The notes under the pieces: model-generated
Told to the model about the DNA's origin: nothing
Databases searched by the model: none
The model's input: the letters and a program-made list of their open reading frames with translations, nothing else
In this document: positions 10,101-17,413 of the stretch, one piece after another
How the letters are laid out: each line of letters starts with the position of its first letter
Numbering within the stretch: position 1 is the stretch's first letter
NCBI GenBank assembly: GCA_034430115.1
Contig: DAOUFG010000005.1
Span: 3,228 to 67,227 of the forward strand
Direction of reading: 5' to 3'
Source: CAIXPS01 sp034430115
GTDB taxonomy: Bacteria > Chloroflexota > Anaerolineae > J036 > Brachytrichaceae
Length of the DNA stretch: 64,000 bases
Program-made: the position numbers and the translations under genes

Positions 10101-11187
10101 GTTTGACATAGCCTTCCTGGACGTACAGATGCCCGAGATGGACGGCGTGACGCTGGCAAACGAGATACACCGGCTCCGCGACACTGCACATCTCCCCCTC
10201 GTCATGCTCAGCTCGCTAGGCAAGCGCGAGGCGCAGGCCGACACCGGCCCCTGGGCAGCCTATCTGGTCAAACCGATCAAAGCGTCACAACTATATAACG
10301 TCCTGGTCGGCATCTTTGGCGCTGAGGCAGGGCTGGCCCCGGCAGCACGACCGGAGATCAAGCCACAGTTCGACGCAGCGATGGGGCAGCAACATCCGCT
10401 GCGCATTCTGCTGGCTGAAGATAACCCGGTGAACCAGAAGCTGGCGATACGCCTGCTCGCACGCATGGGCTACCGTGCCGACGTTGCAGCAAACGGCATT
10501 GAGGCGCTCGAATCATTAAAGCGCCAACCTTACGACGTGATTCTGATGGACGTACAGATGCCCGAAATGGACGGCCTGGAAGCCAGCCGCAGGATCTGGC
10601 GCGAATGGCCGGCCGAGAAACGCCCGCGCATCATCGCCATGACGGCGAACGCGATGCAGGAGGATCGCGAAGAGTGCCTGGCAGCCGGGATGGACGACTT
10701 CATCAGCAAACCCATCCGCGTCGAAGAGCTGATAGCCGCCTTACACCACAGCCAGCCGCTGAGCACAGCGACGCCTCACACGCCAGCTCCCGAACCAGCG
10801 GCCCAATTGCCTGTCACAGAACCGCCTGCGCCATGTGCCACGCAGCTCAACCCGGCGGCCATCAAACGCTTGAGGGAAATGGCCGGCGATGATGAAGGGT
10901 TCCTGAAAGAGATGATCGGCACCTTCCTGGCCGATGCGCCCGGGCTGGTGAGCCAGATTCGCACGTCGCTCGAACGCGGCGATGCGCCCACACTACGGCG
11001 CGCTGCGCACAGCCTAAAGTCCAACAGCACCGACTTTGGCGCGCAGGCACTCTCCGATATGAGCCGGGAATTGGAGATGATGGGCAAAGCCGGCACGCTG
11101 GATGGGGCACAGGCCATCGTCGAATCCGTGGAAAAGGAATTTGAGCAGGTGACGCTGGCATTACAGGCACTGCAACAGAGCGCGTGA
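7174..11187 (+). CDS. Membrane hybrid histidine kinase (PAS-GAF-PAS-HisKA-HATPase-REC-REC-HPt)
   Basis: A 1337-residue signalling protein. Six hydrophobic segments occupy about residues 25-190, followed by a coiled coil (about 200-250), PAS (about 255-370), GAF (about 385-530) and a second PAS (about 545-660). HisKA has His680 in MSHEIRTPMN; an HATPase domain follows, then two receiver domains with phospho-Asp at about 983 and 1126. An HPt domain has His1279 in AAHSLKSNS. A complete internal phosphorelay is therefore present. The ATG at 7174 follows GGAG with good spacing; the ATG at 7156 has no ribosome site. The output partner is probably the response regulator 28 bases downstream. The signal is unknown; the GAF domain suggests a small ligand or chromophore. 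Confidence 0.93.
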   Translation: MKKFHAPLITSDIEASLSQWRHRVLDSIITFGCIIGLPAIGFILYDLSHNWNNWPVMGIVILYGLLVALGLIRKMDQRLRSCGVLFIFYVIGIIGFARGGLAGSGRIFMLTLPVIALILLSVRAGILMTVLSILTTVVFAILAQAGALQGWLIYQENPVTLYSWAAEGTYTIVLMIAVMALLILFHRFQVKTLESEHRNANELKQAHELLEEQNRTLEARVEQRTTELEQAIQQAQESHASIEQANHEKDDMINGFRAVLDAIDFGILLMGPDLRTLIGNRALCDMWKLPEELVMHGATMADLLNYNRDSGLYDIPRDEWEAYVRQREAAVNAGDIPPTQFRRGDGRIFKFQGMILPGGGRMLTYYDITDLVRQNEYLAALHDTTLGLVSRLNIQDLLQTLVSRAGQLLDTPHGFVYVLEQSGARIECQVGVGGLESSVGLRLKKGEGLAGKVWQTGTPLVIEDYDAWAGRSAQFSKSQIRAIAGVPLKSNDQIVGVLGVARSINSNQSFSADELELLNRFAQLASVALGNAQLYQQVQQEKQYLESLLLNSPTAIVVFDLHSNITAWNPAASRLFGYSSAEAVGQPINELIAKADNIQMEAQANMHQAVQGKMLHTITQRTHKDGHLIDIELYAVPTILEGRQTGTLAIYHDITELQRARQEAEAATQAKSAFLATMSHEIRTPMNAVIGMTGLLLDTPLTPEQREFAETIRQSGDALLTIINDILDFSKIEAGRMELESQPFDLRECLDSAIDLLAPQATKKGLNLACVVNPDVPTAIVGDVTRLRQVFVNLLGNAVKFTPTGEVVLSAQAQVQQQPQPLIGDTSAAPATYQLHFSIHDTGIGIPRERVDRLFKSFSQVDISTSRRFGGTGLGLAISKRLAELMGGTMWAESEGVSGKGSTFHFTILAQDAPALSTHAYLRQVQPGLAGKRVLIVDDNPTNRRIVSLQTQAWGMIPHETGTPHEALGWVRRGDPFDIAFLDVQMPEMDGVTLANEIHRLRDTAHLPLVMLSSLGKREAQADTGPWAAYLVKPIKASQLYNVLVGIFGAEAGLAPAARPEIKPQFDAAMGQQHPLRILLAEDNPVNQKLAIRLLARMGYRADVAANGIEALESLKRQPYDVILMDVQMPEMDGLEASRRIWREWPAEKRPRIIAMTANAMQEDREECLAAGMDDFISKPIRVEELIAALHHSQPLSTATPHTPAPEPAAQLPVTEPPAPCATQLNPAAIKRLREMAGDDEGFLKEMIGTFLADAPGLVSQIRTSLERGDAPTLRRAAHSLKSNSTDFGAQALSDMSRELEMMGKAGTLDGAQAIVESVEKEFEQVTLALQALQQSA

Positions 11188-11215
11188 GCCCGCAATGCAC
11201 ATCGTGAGGAGAAAT

Positions 11216-11941
11216 ATGCTGGATAAACAGGGCACCATTCTCGTGGTGGACGATAACCGCCTGAACCGGGTTTCATTAGCCCATAGCTTGCACAAAGAGG
11301 GCCACACAGCCATCGCCGCCGAAGACGGCCGCCAGGCGTTGGAACTGCTGCGCACGCAGCCGTTCGATCTGGTGCTGCTGGACATCGTGATGCCCGAAAT
11401 GGACGGCTATCAGGTGCTGGAAGAGATCAAGAACGATACCAATTTGCGCGATATCCCGGTCATCGTCATCTCGGCGCTGGACGAGATGGATAGCGTGGTC
11501 AAAGGCATCAAGATGGGCGCGGAAGACTACCTGCCCAAGCCATTCGACCCCGTGCTGCTGAAGGCGCGCATCGATACCTGCCTGGAAAAGAAACGCCTGC
11601 GCGATCAGGAACTGGAGTATCTACGCCAGGTAGCACACCTGACAAACGCCGCCGCCGCGGTAGAGGCAGGCACTTTCGATCCAACCTGCCTGGCACCCGT
11701 CGTGGAACGTGCCGATGAGCTGGGCCAACTGGCGCGCGTCTTTCAAAACATGGCACGCGAGGTATACGCGCGCGAACAACGCTTGAAGCAACAATTGCAC
11801 GAACTGCGCATCGAAGTGGACGAGGCCAAGAAGGCATGCCAGGTGGCCGAGATCACCGAAACGGAATACTTTCGTGAGCTACGCGAGAAGGCTCAGCGGC
11901 TACGCGACAAAGGCGCTCCGCCCGCGCACAACTCACAGTAA
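11216..11941 (+). CDS. Response regulator with coiled-coil output region
   Basis: 241 residues. An N-terminal receiver domain (about 6-125) has the acidic pair VVDDN, phospho-acceptor Asp56 (LLDIVMPEMDG) and the Lys of KPFDP. The remainder, about 130-241, has no DNA-binding or enzymatic domain that I recognise. It is rich in Glu, Arg and Leu heptads and looks like a coiled coil, so output is probably by protein-protein interaction. The ATG at 11216 follows GAGGAG; an in-frame ATG at 11195 has no such site. It sits 28 bases after the hybrid kinase gene, its most likely phosphodonor. It ends the run of same-strand genes that began with the export operon. Confidence 0.88.
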   Translation: MLDKQGTILVVDDNRLNRVSLAHSLHKEGHTAIAAEDGRQALELLRTQPFDLVLLDIVMPEMDGYQVLEEIKNDTNLRDIPVIVISALDEMDSVVKGIKMGAEDYLPKPFDPVLLKARIDTCLEKKRLRDQELEYLRQVAHLTNAAAAVEAGTFDPTCLAPVVERADELGQLARVFQNMAREVYAREQRLKQQLHELRIEVDEAKKACQVAEITETEYFRELREKAQRLRDKGAPPAHNSQ

Positions 11942-12112
11942 CCCTCTTTCGCCGCGCCTTATACATCAACGAGACATGAGTGGCACTGCGCCATTGATCG
12001 CCTCTACTGGCATGAAAATCACGTTTTTCTGTAACTTCCCGGCCAAAATCGCATCTAAGGAGATGGTCATCTCATACCAAAATCAGAGGTCACCGATAAG
12101 GAACTATCTGCA

Positions 12113-12508
12113 ATGAGCTTACATATTGATCCATCAGTACGCTATCAAAAGACGCATGAATGGACCCGCAACGTCAATGGCGAATTCGTCGTCGGCATCA
12201 GCGATAACGCGCAAGACGCCCTCAGCGACATCGTTTACGTCGAATTGCCCAGCGTAGGGGCCAAACTCGCCAAAGGCGAACGTTTCGGCACCATCGAATC
12301 CGTCAAGGCCGCTTCGGACGTCTATATGCCCGTCTCGGGCACCATCAGCGCCGTGAATTCCGAACTGGAATCGACGCCGGACACGATCAACAAGTCGCCC
12401 TTCGACGCCGGGTGGCTGATCAAAATAAAGCCCGACAACGCAGCGGAGTATGATGCGCTGTTGGACGCAACAGCTTACGAACAGCAATTGAAAGAAGAAG
12501 AGAACTGA
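12113..12508 (+). CDS. gcvH: Glycine cleavage system H-like lipoyl protein
   Basis: 131 residues, the usual GcvH length. The lipoyl-accepting lysine is Lys65 in IESVKAASDV, and the N-terminal HEWTR and C-terminal GWLIKIKP motifs are typical. In the glycine cleavage complex H shuttles the aminomethyl group between the P, T and L proteins. None of those partners, nor a lipoate ligase, is encoded in this window. Instead the neighbours are rhodanese, a sulfur-anion exporter, glutaredoxin and a thioredoxin-reductase-like flavoprotein. It may serve glycine cleavage encoded elsewhere, or act as a lipoyl carrier in sulfur or lipoate relay, as some GcvH-like proteins do. Only the TGA and 42 bases separate it from the next start. 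Confidence 0.92.
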   Translation: MSLHIDPSVRYQKTHEWTRNVNGEFVVGISDNAQDALSDIVYVELPSVGAKLAKGERFGTIESVKAASDVYMPVSGTISAVNSELESTPDTINKSPFDAGWLIKIKPDNAAEYDALLDATAYEQQLKEEEN

Positions 12509-12550
12509 TTGGGTTGGTTTGGGTCGCTATTGAAACAGGAACTGAATGGG

Positions 12551-12940
12551 ATGGGATTTCTAAGAAGAATACTGGGCGGTAGAGAGACAGATACGCCTGC
12601 CACCGGGCAGGCGGCGGTCCGGCGCGAGATCAACGCAAATGAACTGGCGGCAAAGCTGGAACAGGCTCAGCCGCCATTTTTGCTCGACGTGCGCGAGCCC
12701 CACGAATATATGGACGCACACATCACTGGCGCGACGCTGATCCCATTGGGAGAATTGATGGAGCGCATGAGCGAATTGCCGCGCGAGCGCGAAATCGTAT
12801 GCGTGTGTCATTCCGGCGGCCGCAGCAGCTCCGCCACGCGCTATCTGCTGAGCGCAGGTTACAATGTGCTGAATTTGAGCGGCGGCATGTACGGCTGGAC
12901 GCATACCGGGTTGCCGGTAAAACGCGGCACCGACCGCTAA
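12551..12940 (+). CDS. Rhodanese-domain sulfurtransferase
   Basis: A single rhodanese domain of about 100 residues follows a short basic N-terminus (MGFLRRILGG). The active-site loop is CHSGGRSS, with the persulfide-forming Cys intact; LLDVREPHEY and GGMYGW are the other family hallmarks. Such proteins carry sulfane sulfur. The ATG at 12551 is chosen because it follows an AGGAA sequence. A TTG at 12509, directly after the gcvH stop, would add 14 residues and cannot be excluded. The gene lies between a lipoyl protein and a YeiH-type exporter, which suggests sulfur handling. A hairpin with a T-run follows. Confidence 0.88.
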   Translation: MGFLRRILGGRETDTPATGQAAVRREINANELAAKLEQAQPPFLLDVREPHEYMDAHITGATLIPLGELMERMSELPREREIVCVCHSGGRSSSATRYLLSAGYNVLNLSGGMYGWTHTGLPVKRGTDR

Positions 12941-12965
12941 GGCTCGTTTGTTCATCGTTGTATCG

Positions 12966-13011
12966 ATGGCCGGCCTGGGGAATATCCCGGGGCGGCCATT
13001 ACACTTTTTTT
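12966..13011 (+). terminator. Probable intrinsic terminator after rhodanese gene
   Basis: ATGGCCGGCCTGGGGA can pair with TCCCGGGGCGGCCAT across a short ATA-containing loop, with two or three single-base bulges. A run of seven T follows at 13005-13011. It lies 25 bases after the rhodanese stop and just before the ribosome site of the next gene. It could act as a full terminator or as an attenuator. Confidence 0.5.
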
Positions 13012-13025
13012 CACGGAGTGCTTCA

Positions 13026-14048
13026 TTGAAAGAGCGTGTTGTTCAATTCGCGCCGGGCGTTGGGCTGTCGTTGGTAATTGCGGCACTGGCATTGCTGCTG
13101 CAAGTGTTGGAAGTACAGTGGCTGGGCCAACCCGTCATCGAAGGGCTGGTGATCGCCATTCTGCTGGGCATGCTCGTGCGCACGTTTTGGCAGGTGGACA
13201 AGCGCCTGCTGCCGGGCATCAACTTCTCGGGCAAACAAGTGCTGGAATTTGCCATCGTGCTGCTGGGGGTTTCCATCGACCTGCCCGCCCTGCTAAAGGC
13301 GGGGCCCATCATGTTGCTCTCCATCGTCCTGGTGGCCTTCTTCAGCATCTTTGCCAGCACCCAAATCGGCAGGTTGCTGGGGTTGAACCCCAAGTTGGCG
13401 ACCCTGGTGGCCTGTGGCAATTCCATCTGCGGCAACTCGGCCATCGCCGCCGTCGCGCCGGTCATTGGGGCGGATCAGAAAGACATCGCCTCCTCCATCG
13501 CCCTCACGGCGGTGCTGGGGGTCGTGGTGGTGCTCACGCTGCCGCTGCTCATCTCCGGCGTTGGGCTTTCACTCTACCAGTACGGCGTGCTGGCCGGCAT
13601 GACCGTCTCGGCCGTGCCACAAGTGATCGCCGCCACCTATTCCGTCAGCACCATTAGCGGCGACATCGGCACGCTGGTGAAGCTGGTGCGCGTGCTGCTG
13701 CTGGGGCCGGTGGTGCTGTTCTTCGCGATACGCTATCGCAAAACGGGCAGCGCAGCGCAACAAACCAAGTTCTCTCTGAATCGCTTCATTCCCTGGTTCA
13801 TCATCGGGTTCGTATTGCTGGCCATAGCGCGGTCAATCGGCCTCATTCCTGCTTCAGTAGCCGACCCATTGCGCGAGGTGAGCCGTTCTCTGACGGTGCT
13901 TGCTATGGCCGCACTGGGCCTGGGCGTAGACATCCGGTCGGTGCGCCAGGTGGGCCGGCCGGTTGCATTGGCTGTCGTCGGCTCGCTACTGGTGCTCATC
14001 GCGCTCAGCCTGACGCTCATCAAGGTATTCGGCATCGCCGGCGTCTGA
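13026..14048 (+). CDS. YeiH/PSE-family membrane protein, putative sulfate/sulfite exporter
   Basis: About 340 residues with nine or ten hydrophobic helices, matching the YeiH (UPF0324/Cons_hypoth698) family. Characteristic pieces include GKQVLEFAIVLLGVSI, CGNSAIAAVAPVI and the C-terminal LTVLAMAALGLGVD. The family is annotated as putative sulfate exporters, and some members respond to sulfite or taurine catabolism; the substrate here is unproven. The chosen start is TTG at 13026, eight bases after GGAG. Longer in-frame starts at 12948 and 12966 would run through the preceding hairpin. Its position next to a rhodanese supports a sulfur-anion role by inference. Confidence 0.85.
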   Translation: MKERVVQFAPGVGLSLVIAALALLLQVLEVQWLGQPVIEGLVIAILLGMLVRTFWQVDKRLLPGINFSGKQVLEFAIVLLGVSIDLPALLKAGPIMLLSIVLVAFFSIFASTQIGRLLGLNPKLATLVACGNSICGNSAIAAVAPVIGADQKDIASSIALTAVLGVVVVLTLPLLISGVGLSLYQYGVLAGMTVSAVPQVIAATYSVSTISGDIGTLVKLVRVLLLGPVVLFFAIRYRKTGSAAQQTKFSLNRFIPWFIIGFVLLAIARSIGLIPASVADPLREVSRSLTVLAMAALGLGVDIRSVRQVGRPVALAVVGSLLVLIALSLTLIKVFGIAGV

Positions 14049-14067
14049 TGGCGCTTGGTGGCTTTGG

Positions 14068-14094
14068 GGTGGTTGGGGAGTCTCCCCAGCCACC
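14068..14094 (+). terminator. Hairpin after the YeiH-family gene, terminator-like
   Basis: GGTGGTTGGGGA pairs with TCCCCAGCCACC (12 bp, one G-T pair) around a 3-base loop, 20 bases after the stop codon. There is no real T-run after it, so intrinsic termination is uncertain. Confidence 0.4.
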
Positions 14095-14192
14095 GCCTGC
14101 ACAAAATCTTCCCCGTTCGGTCTCCAGCGCGTAACTTCTGAGCGACTTGTTCATCTAAACACCTAGAAACGTAAATAGGGAGTTTTGAAACG

Positions 14193-14450
14193 ATGAACGG
14201 CACAGCAAATGTTCAACCACGTGTGATCGTATTTTCTACGCCGACGTGCTCTTATTGCAACGCGGCAAAGGCATATTTCCGTCAGAAGGGCGTTAAGTTC
14301 AGCGACGTAGACGTAAGCCGCGACCAGGCCGCCGCGCGCGATATGGTGCGCCGCTCCGGCCAGATGGGCGTACCCGTCATCGACATCGGCGGCAAGATCA
14401 TCGTCGGGTTCGACCGTAACAGGATCAATCAACTTTTAGGGATCAAATAA
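14193..14450 (+). CDS. Glutaredoxin-family protein
   Basis: 85 residues with the redox pair Cys19-Ser-Tyr-Cys22 near the N-terminus. The cis-proline loop GVPVID and the glutathione-side motif GGKIIVGFD also match glutaredoxin/NrdH-like proteins. It should reduce or transfer thiols in the cytoplasm. The ATG follows AGGGAG at a distance of about 9 bases. It lies 17 bases upstream of a GroES gene and two genes before a thioredoxin-reductase-like flavoprotein, which might be its electron donor; this pairing is an inference. Confidence 0.9.
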   Translation: MNGTANVQPRVIVFSTPTCSYCNAAKAYFRQKGVKFSDVDVSRDQAAARDMVRRSGQMGVPVIDIGGKIIVGFDRNRINQLLGIK

Positions 14451-14467
14451 CTTCTGGAGATGAGAAG

Positions 14468-14752
14468 ATGAGCAAGAATAGTGAAACCACGAACATCCAA
14501 CCGCTCGGTACGCGCGTATTGATTCAACCGCTGGAGCAGGAAAACCACACGGCGTCCGGGCTGCTATTGCCCGAGACGGCCAAGGAAAAGCCGCAGACGG
14601 GCCGCGTCATCGCCATCGGCGACGATGAGGGCATCAAGGTGAAGGTGGACGACAAAGTGCTATTCGCCAAATACACCGGCGCCGAGATCAAGTTCGACGG
14701 CATCGAATATTTGTTGATGGATCAAAACGACGTTTTAGCGCGCTTGAATTGA
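14468..14752 (+). CDS. groS: GroES-like co-chaperonin, without adjacent GroEL
   Basis: 94 residues of the Cpn10 fold: PLGTRVLIQPLEQE at the N-terminus, the mobile loop HTASGLLLPETAKEKPQ, and GRVIAIGDDE. It normally caps the GroEL chaperonin. No groEL follows and I see no CIRCE operator upstream, so it is not the usual heat-shock operon. It sits between glutaredoxin and a flavoprotein reductase with gaps of 17 and 7 bases, probably cotranscribed. It may be a second, redox-linked GroES paralogue. Confidence 0.92.
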   Translation: MSKNSETTNIQPLGTRVLIQPLEQENHTASGLLLPETAKEKPQTGRVIAIGDDEGIKVKVDDKVLFAKYTGAEIKFDGIEYLLMDQNDVLARLN

Positions 14753-14759
14753 TGGGGCC

Positions 14760-15746
14760 ATGGAACTCACCTTGCAACCAATTTCCAGCCCGGCGCAGGA
14801 TGAAAATCATTACGATGTGATCATCATCGGCGGTGGCCCTGCCGGTGCAACAGCCGCCATCTACACGGCGCGCGCCGACCTAAAGACGCTCGTCATCGAT
14901 AAGGGCGTCACCGCAGGAGCGCTGGGGTTGACAGCTAAAATCGCCAATTATCCCGGCGTGCCGGGAGAGATCAGCGGCGCGGACTTGCTGAAGGTGATGC
15001 GCACCCAGGCGGAATCATTTGGTGCACGGTTCATCGCGGATAAGGTGCAGGCAACCGACCTGGAAAGCGAGCCCAAGATGATCTTTGCCAATGGCGGGGC
15101 CTACACCGCCGGCGCGGTGATCATCGCCAGCGGCTCCATGGGCCGTGGGCAACGCGTCCCAGGCGAAGATCGCCTGCTGGGGCACGGCGTGTCGTATTGC
15201 GCAACGTGCGACGCGGCTTTCTTCCGCGATCAGGTCGTCGCGGTGGTGGGCAATAGTGATGAAGCGATCGAAGAGGCGCTCTTCCTCACGCGCTTCGTGT
15301 CCAAGGTGCACCTGCTATCACCGACGCCCGAGTTGAAGGCTGCGCCGGAGATGGTTGCCGAGGTGACCAGCCACCCCGGCGTCGTCACACACCTGGGCAC
15401 CGCCGTGCGCGAGGTGATCGGCACGGCACAGGTCGAAGGTCTGCGCATCGCGCCGCGCGGCCAGGCCGAACACCTCCTGCCGGTGAGCGGGGCGTTCTTC
15501 TACCTGCAAGGCGGGAAGCCCATCACCGATTTCCTGGGCGGCAGCCTGCAAGTGGGGCCAACGGGTTGTCTGGTCGTGGACAAGGAATATCAAACCACCC
15601 TGCCCGGGGTTTATGCAGTCGGCGACGTGCTGTGCAACCACGTCAAACAAGCCGTCATCGCCGCGGCAGAAGGGGCGATGGTGGGCATGTTGATCGAAAA
15701 ACAATTGCACCACCGCAAACAACTGGCGGTGGACTGGTCCAAATAG
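14760..15746 (+). CDS. Thioredoxin-reductase-like FAD-dependent disulfide oxidoreductase
   Basis: 328 residues. The FAD-binding GGGPAG is at about 24-29 and the redox-active pair is Cys147-Ala-Thr-Cys150; the C-terminal FAD motif is GVYAVGDV. The pyridine-nucleotide domain is unusual. The expected GGGxSA loop is replaced by GNSDEA at about 164-169, and the HRR...R motif that binds the NADPH 2'-phosphate is missing (HLLSPTPELKA instead). It therefore may use NADH or another donor. It lies 7 bases after groS and is the end of that operon; the TetR promoter begins right after. Its natural partner may be the glutaredoxin upstream or another thiol protein in the window. Confidence 0.9.
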   Translation: MELTLQPISSPAQDENHYDVIIIGGGPAGATAAIYTARADLKTLVIDKGVTAGALGLTAKIANYPGVPGEISGADLLKVMRTQAESFGARFIADKVQATDLESEPKMIFANGGAYTAGAVIIASGSMGRGQRVPGEDRLLGHGVSYCATCDAAFFRDQVVAVVGNSDEAIEEALFLTRFVSKVHLLSPTPELKAAPEMVAEVTSHPGVVTHLGTAVREVIGTAQVEGLRIAPRGQAEHLLPVSGAFFYLQGGKPITDFLGGSLQVGPTGCLVVDKEYQTTLPGVYAVGDVLCNHVKQAVIAAAEGAMVGMLIEKQLHHRKQLAVDWSK

Positions 15747-15757
15747 ACCTCTCCCTA

Positions 15758-15786
15758 TTGACAACCACACAGATTGCGCCCATAAT
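15758..15786 (+). promoter_or_regulatory. Sigma-70-type promoter of the TetR gene
   Basis: TTGACA at 15758-15763 and CATAAT at 15781-15786, separated by exactly 17 bases. The -10 box forms the left edge of the operator palindrome, so bound repressor would block the promoter. Confidence 0.8.
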
Positions 15787-15824
15787 GTGACTGACTGGTC
15801 ACATGACCAATCAGTCACATTATG
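15781..15824 (+). promoter_or_regulatory. 44-bp palindromic operator overlapping -10 box and start codon
   Basis: The two 14-base arms (CATAATGTGACTGA and its exact complement) flank inner arms TGGTCA/TGACCA. Of the 22 possible pairs 20 match; only one pair plus the central CA fail. The right end is the ATG of the TetR gene. This is the expected form of a TetR-family autoregulatory site, probably bound by two dimers. Confidence 0.85.
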
Positions 15825-16514
15825 CCAAAGCAGACCTATTTCAACCTGCCGGATGATAAGCGGCACCTGATAGAAGACGTCGCGATTGACGAATTCGCCA
15901 CGAGCGGCTTTGAGGCGGCGTCGATCTCGCACATCGTCAGCCGCGCCGGCATCGCCAAAGGCAGCTTCTACCAGTACTTCGACGACAAGCATGACCTGTT
16001 CATGCACCTGGTGAACCTGTTCACGCAGGAGAAGCTGGCCTACTTCAAGGGTCGCCGGCCGCCCAACCCCAACATGGATTTCTTCGCCTATCTGCGCTGG
16101 CTCTTCGAGGCCGGCTATGAATATGCGGCGACTCAGTCAAAGCTGAACCTGGCGGTCAGCCGGGTGCTATTTGGCGAAGGGCTGTTCATGGGCGAAACCT
16201 TCAAAGAAGCGCGTGAGGCATCTGCGCAGATGTTCAGCGAGCTGATCCGGCAGGCCACTCAAAGGGGCGAGATAGACCCGGCCATCGACCCGGCTGTCAG
16301 CGCGTTTGTGGTCGAAACATTGCTCAACGCGCTGGGCTTGTTCATCCTCAACCAACAATCAATCTCCCCTACAGACCCGCCAGGCAGCAAGATTGATCGG
16401 CTGCGCTCCGAGCGGGCGCGTGAGATCGTGGCGCATGTGCTATACGTGCTGGAAAACGGCCTGCGCAACCGAGAAGTAGCCGGCATTCCCACCTCACAGG
16501 ACAAAGCGACATGA
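15822..16514 (+). CDS. TetR-family transcriptional repressor
   Basis: 230 residues. The N-terminal helix-turn-helix (about residues 12-58) contains the family pattern AISHIVSRAGIAKGSFYQYF-like (ISHIVSRAGIAKGSFYQYF), and the remaining helices form the ligand and dimer domain. It almost certainly represses itself and the downstream dehydrogenase through the palindrome that covers its promoter and start codon. No Shine-Dalgarno is visible because the palindrome occupies the leader. The stop overlaps the next start (ATGA), so the two genes are translationally coupled. The ligand is unknown; TetR-SDR pairs often respond to a lipophilic aldehyde, ketone or fatty compound, which is an inference. Confidence 0.92.
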   Translation: MPKQTYFNLPDDKRHLIEDVAIDEFATSGFEAASISHIVSRAGIAKGSFYQYFDDKHDLFMHLVNLFTQEKLAYFKGRRPPNPNMDFFAYLRWLFEAGYEYAATQSKLNLAVSRVLFGEGLFMGETFKEAREASAQMFSELIRQATQRGEIDPAIDPAVSAFVVETLLNALGLFILNQQSISPTDPPGSKIDRLRSERAREIVAHVLYVLENGLRNREVAGIPTSQDKAT

Positions 16515-17392
16515 CGCATTCTCTGCAAGATAAGACCATCGTCATCACCGGCGCCAACGCCGGCATCGGCAAGGCCGCTGCGACTCAATTGGCAGCGCTG
16601 GGCGCAACCGTGGTCATGGCCTGTCGCTCTGCGGAGCGTGGCGCACGCGCGCTGGCGGAAGTGCGCGAGGCGACCCACAACCAGCGAGTGGAACTGATGC
16701 TGGTGGATATGTCTTCGCAGCAGTCCATCCGCCAGTTTGCGGCCGCCTTTCTATCGCGTTACGCGCGCCTGGACGTGCTCATCCATAACGCGGCCAACTT
16801 CGATCAATCGTTCAAATCCCCCACCCTGACGGAAGATGGCGTCGAGACCATCTTCGCGACCAACCACGTGGGGGTGTTCTTGATGACGGGTCTGCTGCTG
16901 GACACGCTGAAAGCCAGCGCCCCAAGCCGCATCATTACCGTAGCATCCAAAGGGCTGACCCTCTACCCTCGACTGGACATCGAGTTCGACAACTTGAGCG
17001 GCGAGCGCAAGTTTAGCCCGCAGCATGCCTACTACCTCTCCAAACAGGCCCAGGTGATGTTCACCTACGCGCTCGCCGAACGGCTGAAGGGGACGGGCAT
17101 AACGGTCAACTGCGTGCGCGTGACGAACGTCGCCCTTCCCGATGAGCGCATTGCGCGTCAGCCCAAGTTGTTGCAGCAGCTCTACCGCATCAAGCGCCGC
17201 ATGTCCATCACGCCCGAACGCCAGGCGGAAACTTACGTCTTCCTGGCCGCCGGCACAGAGGTCCAGGACATCAACGGAGGGCTATGGGATGAAAATAATC
17301 GCCAGGTGCGCTCGAACAAGCACTCCTATTGCCGCGAAACGTGGCAAAAGTTGTGGCAGGTCAGTGAGCAACTGGGCCACATTCGCTATTAG
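16511..17392 (+). CDS. Short-chain dehydrogenase/reductase (retinol-dehydrogenase-like)
   Basis: 293 residues of the classical SDR fold. The nucleotide loop is TGANAGIGKA (about 13-22), ACRS after beta-2 suggests NADP preference, and the NNAG position reads HNAA. The catalytic Ser lies in VASKG and the YxxxK pair in YYLSK. It oxidises or reduces an alcohol/carbonyl whose identity is not evident. Translational coupling to the TetR gene means it is the probable target of that regulator. Confidence 0.9.
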   Translation: MTHSLQDKTIVITGANAGIGKAAATQLAALGATVVMACRSAERGARALAEVREATHNQRVELMLVDMSSQQSIRQFAAAFLSRYARLDVLIHNAANFDQSFKSPTLTEDGVETIFATNHVGVFLMTGLLLDTLKASAPSRIITVASKGLTLYPRLDIEFDNLSGERKFSPQHAYYLSKQAQVMFTYALAERLKGTGITVNCVRVTNVALPDERIARQPKLLQQLYRIKRRMSITPERQAETYVFLAAGTEVQDINGGLWDENNRQVRSNKHSYCRETWQKLWQVSEQLGHIRY

Positions 17393-17413
17393 AGTGGTTT
17401 GCACTCTACCGCA

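Noticed and set aside
11874..12116. 80-codon open frame before gcvH
   Set aside because: It overlaps the response-regulator gene end, lacks a ribosome site and has no family resemblance.
12509..12550. TTG start for the rhodanese gene directly after the gcvH stop
   Set aside because: Possible, but the ATG at 12551 has a better-placed AGGAA site; kept as an alternative only.
14468..14752. Heat-shock groESL operon
   Set aside because: Only groES is present, groEL does not follow and no CIRCE operator is visible.
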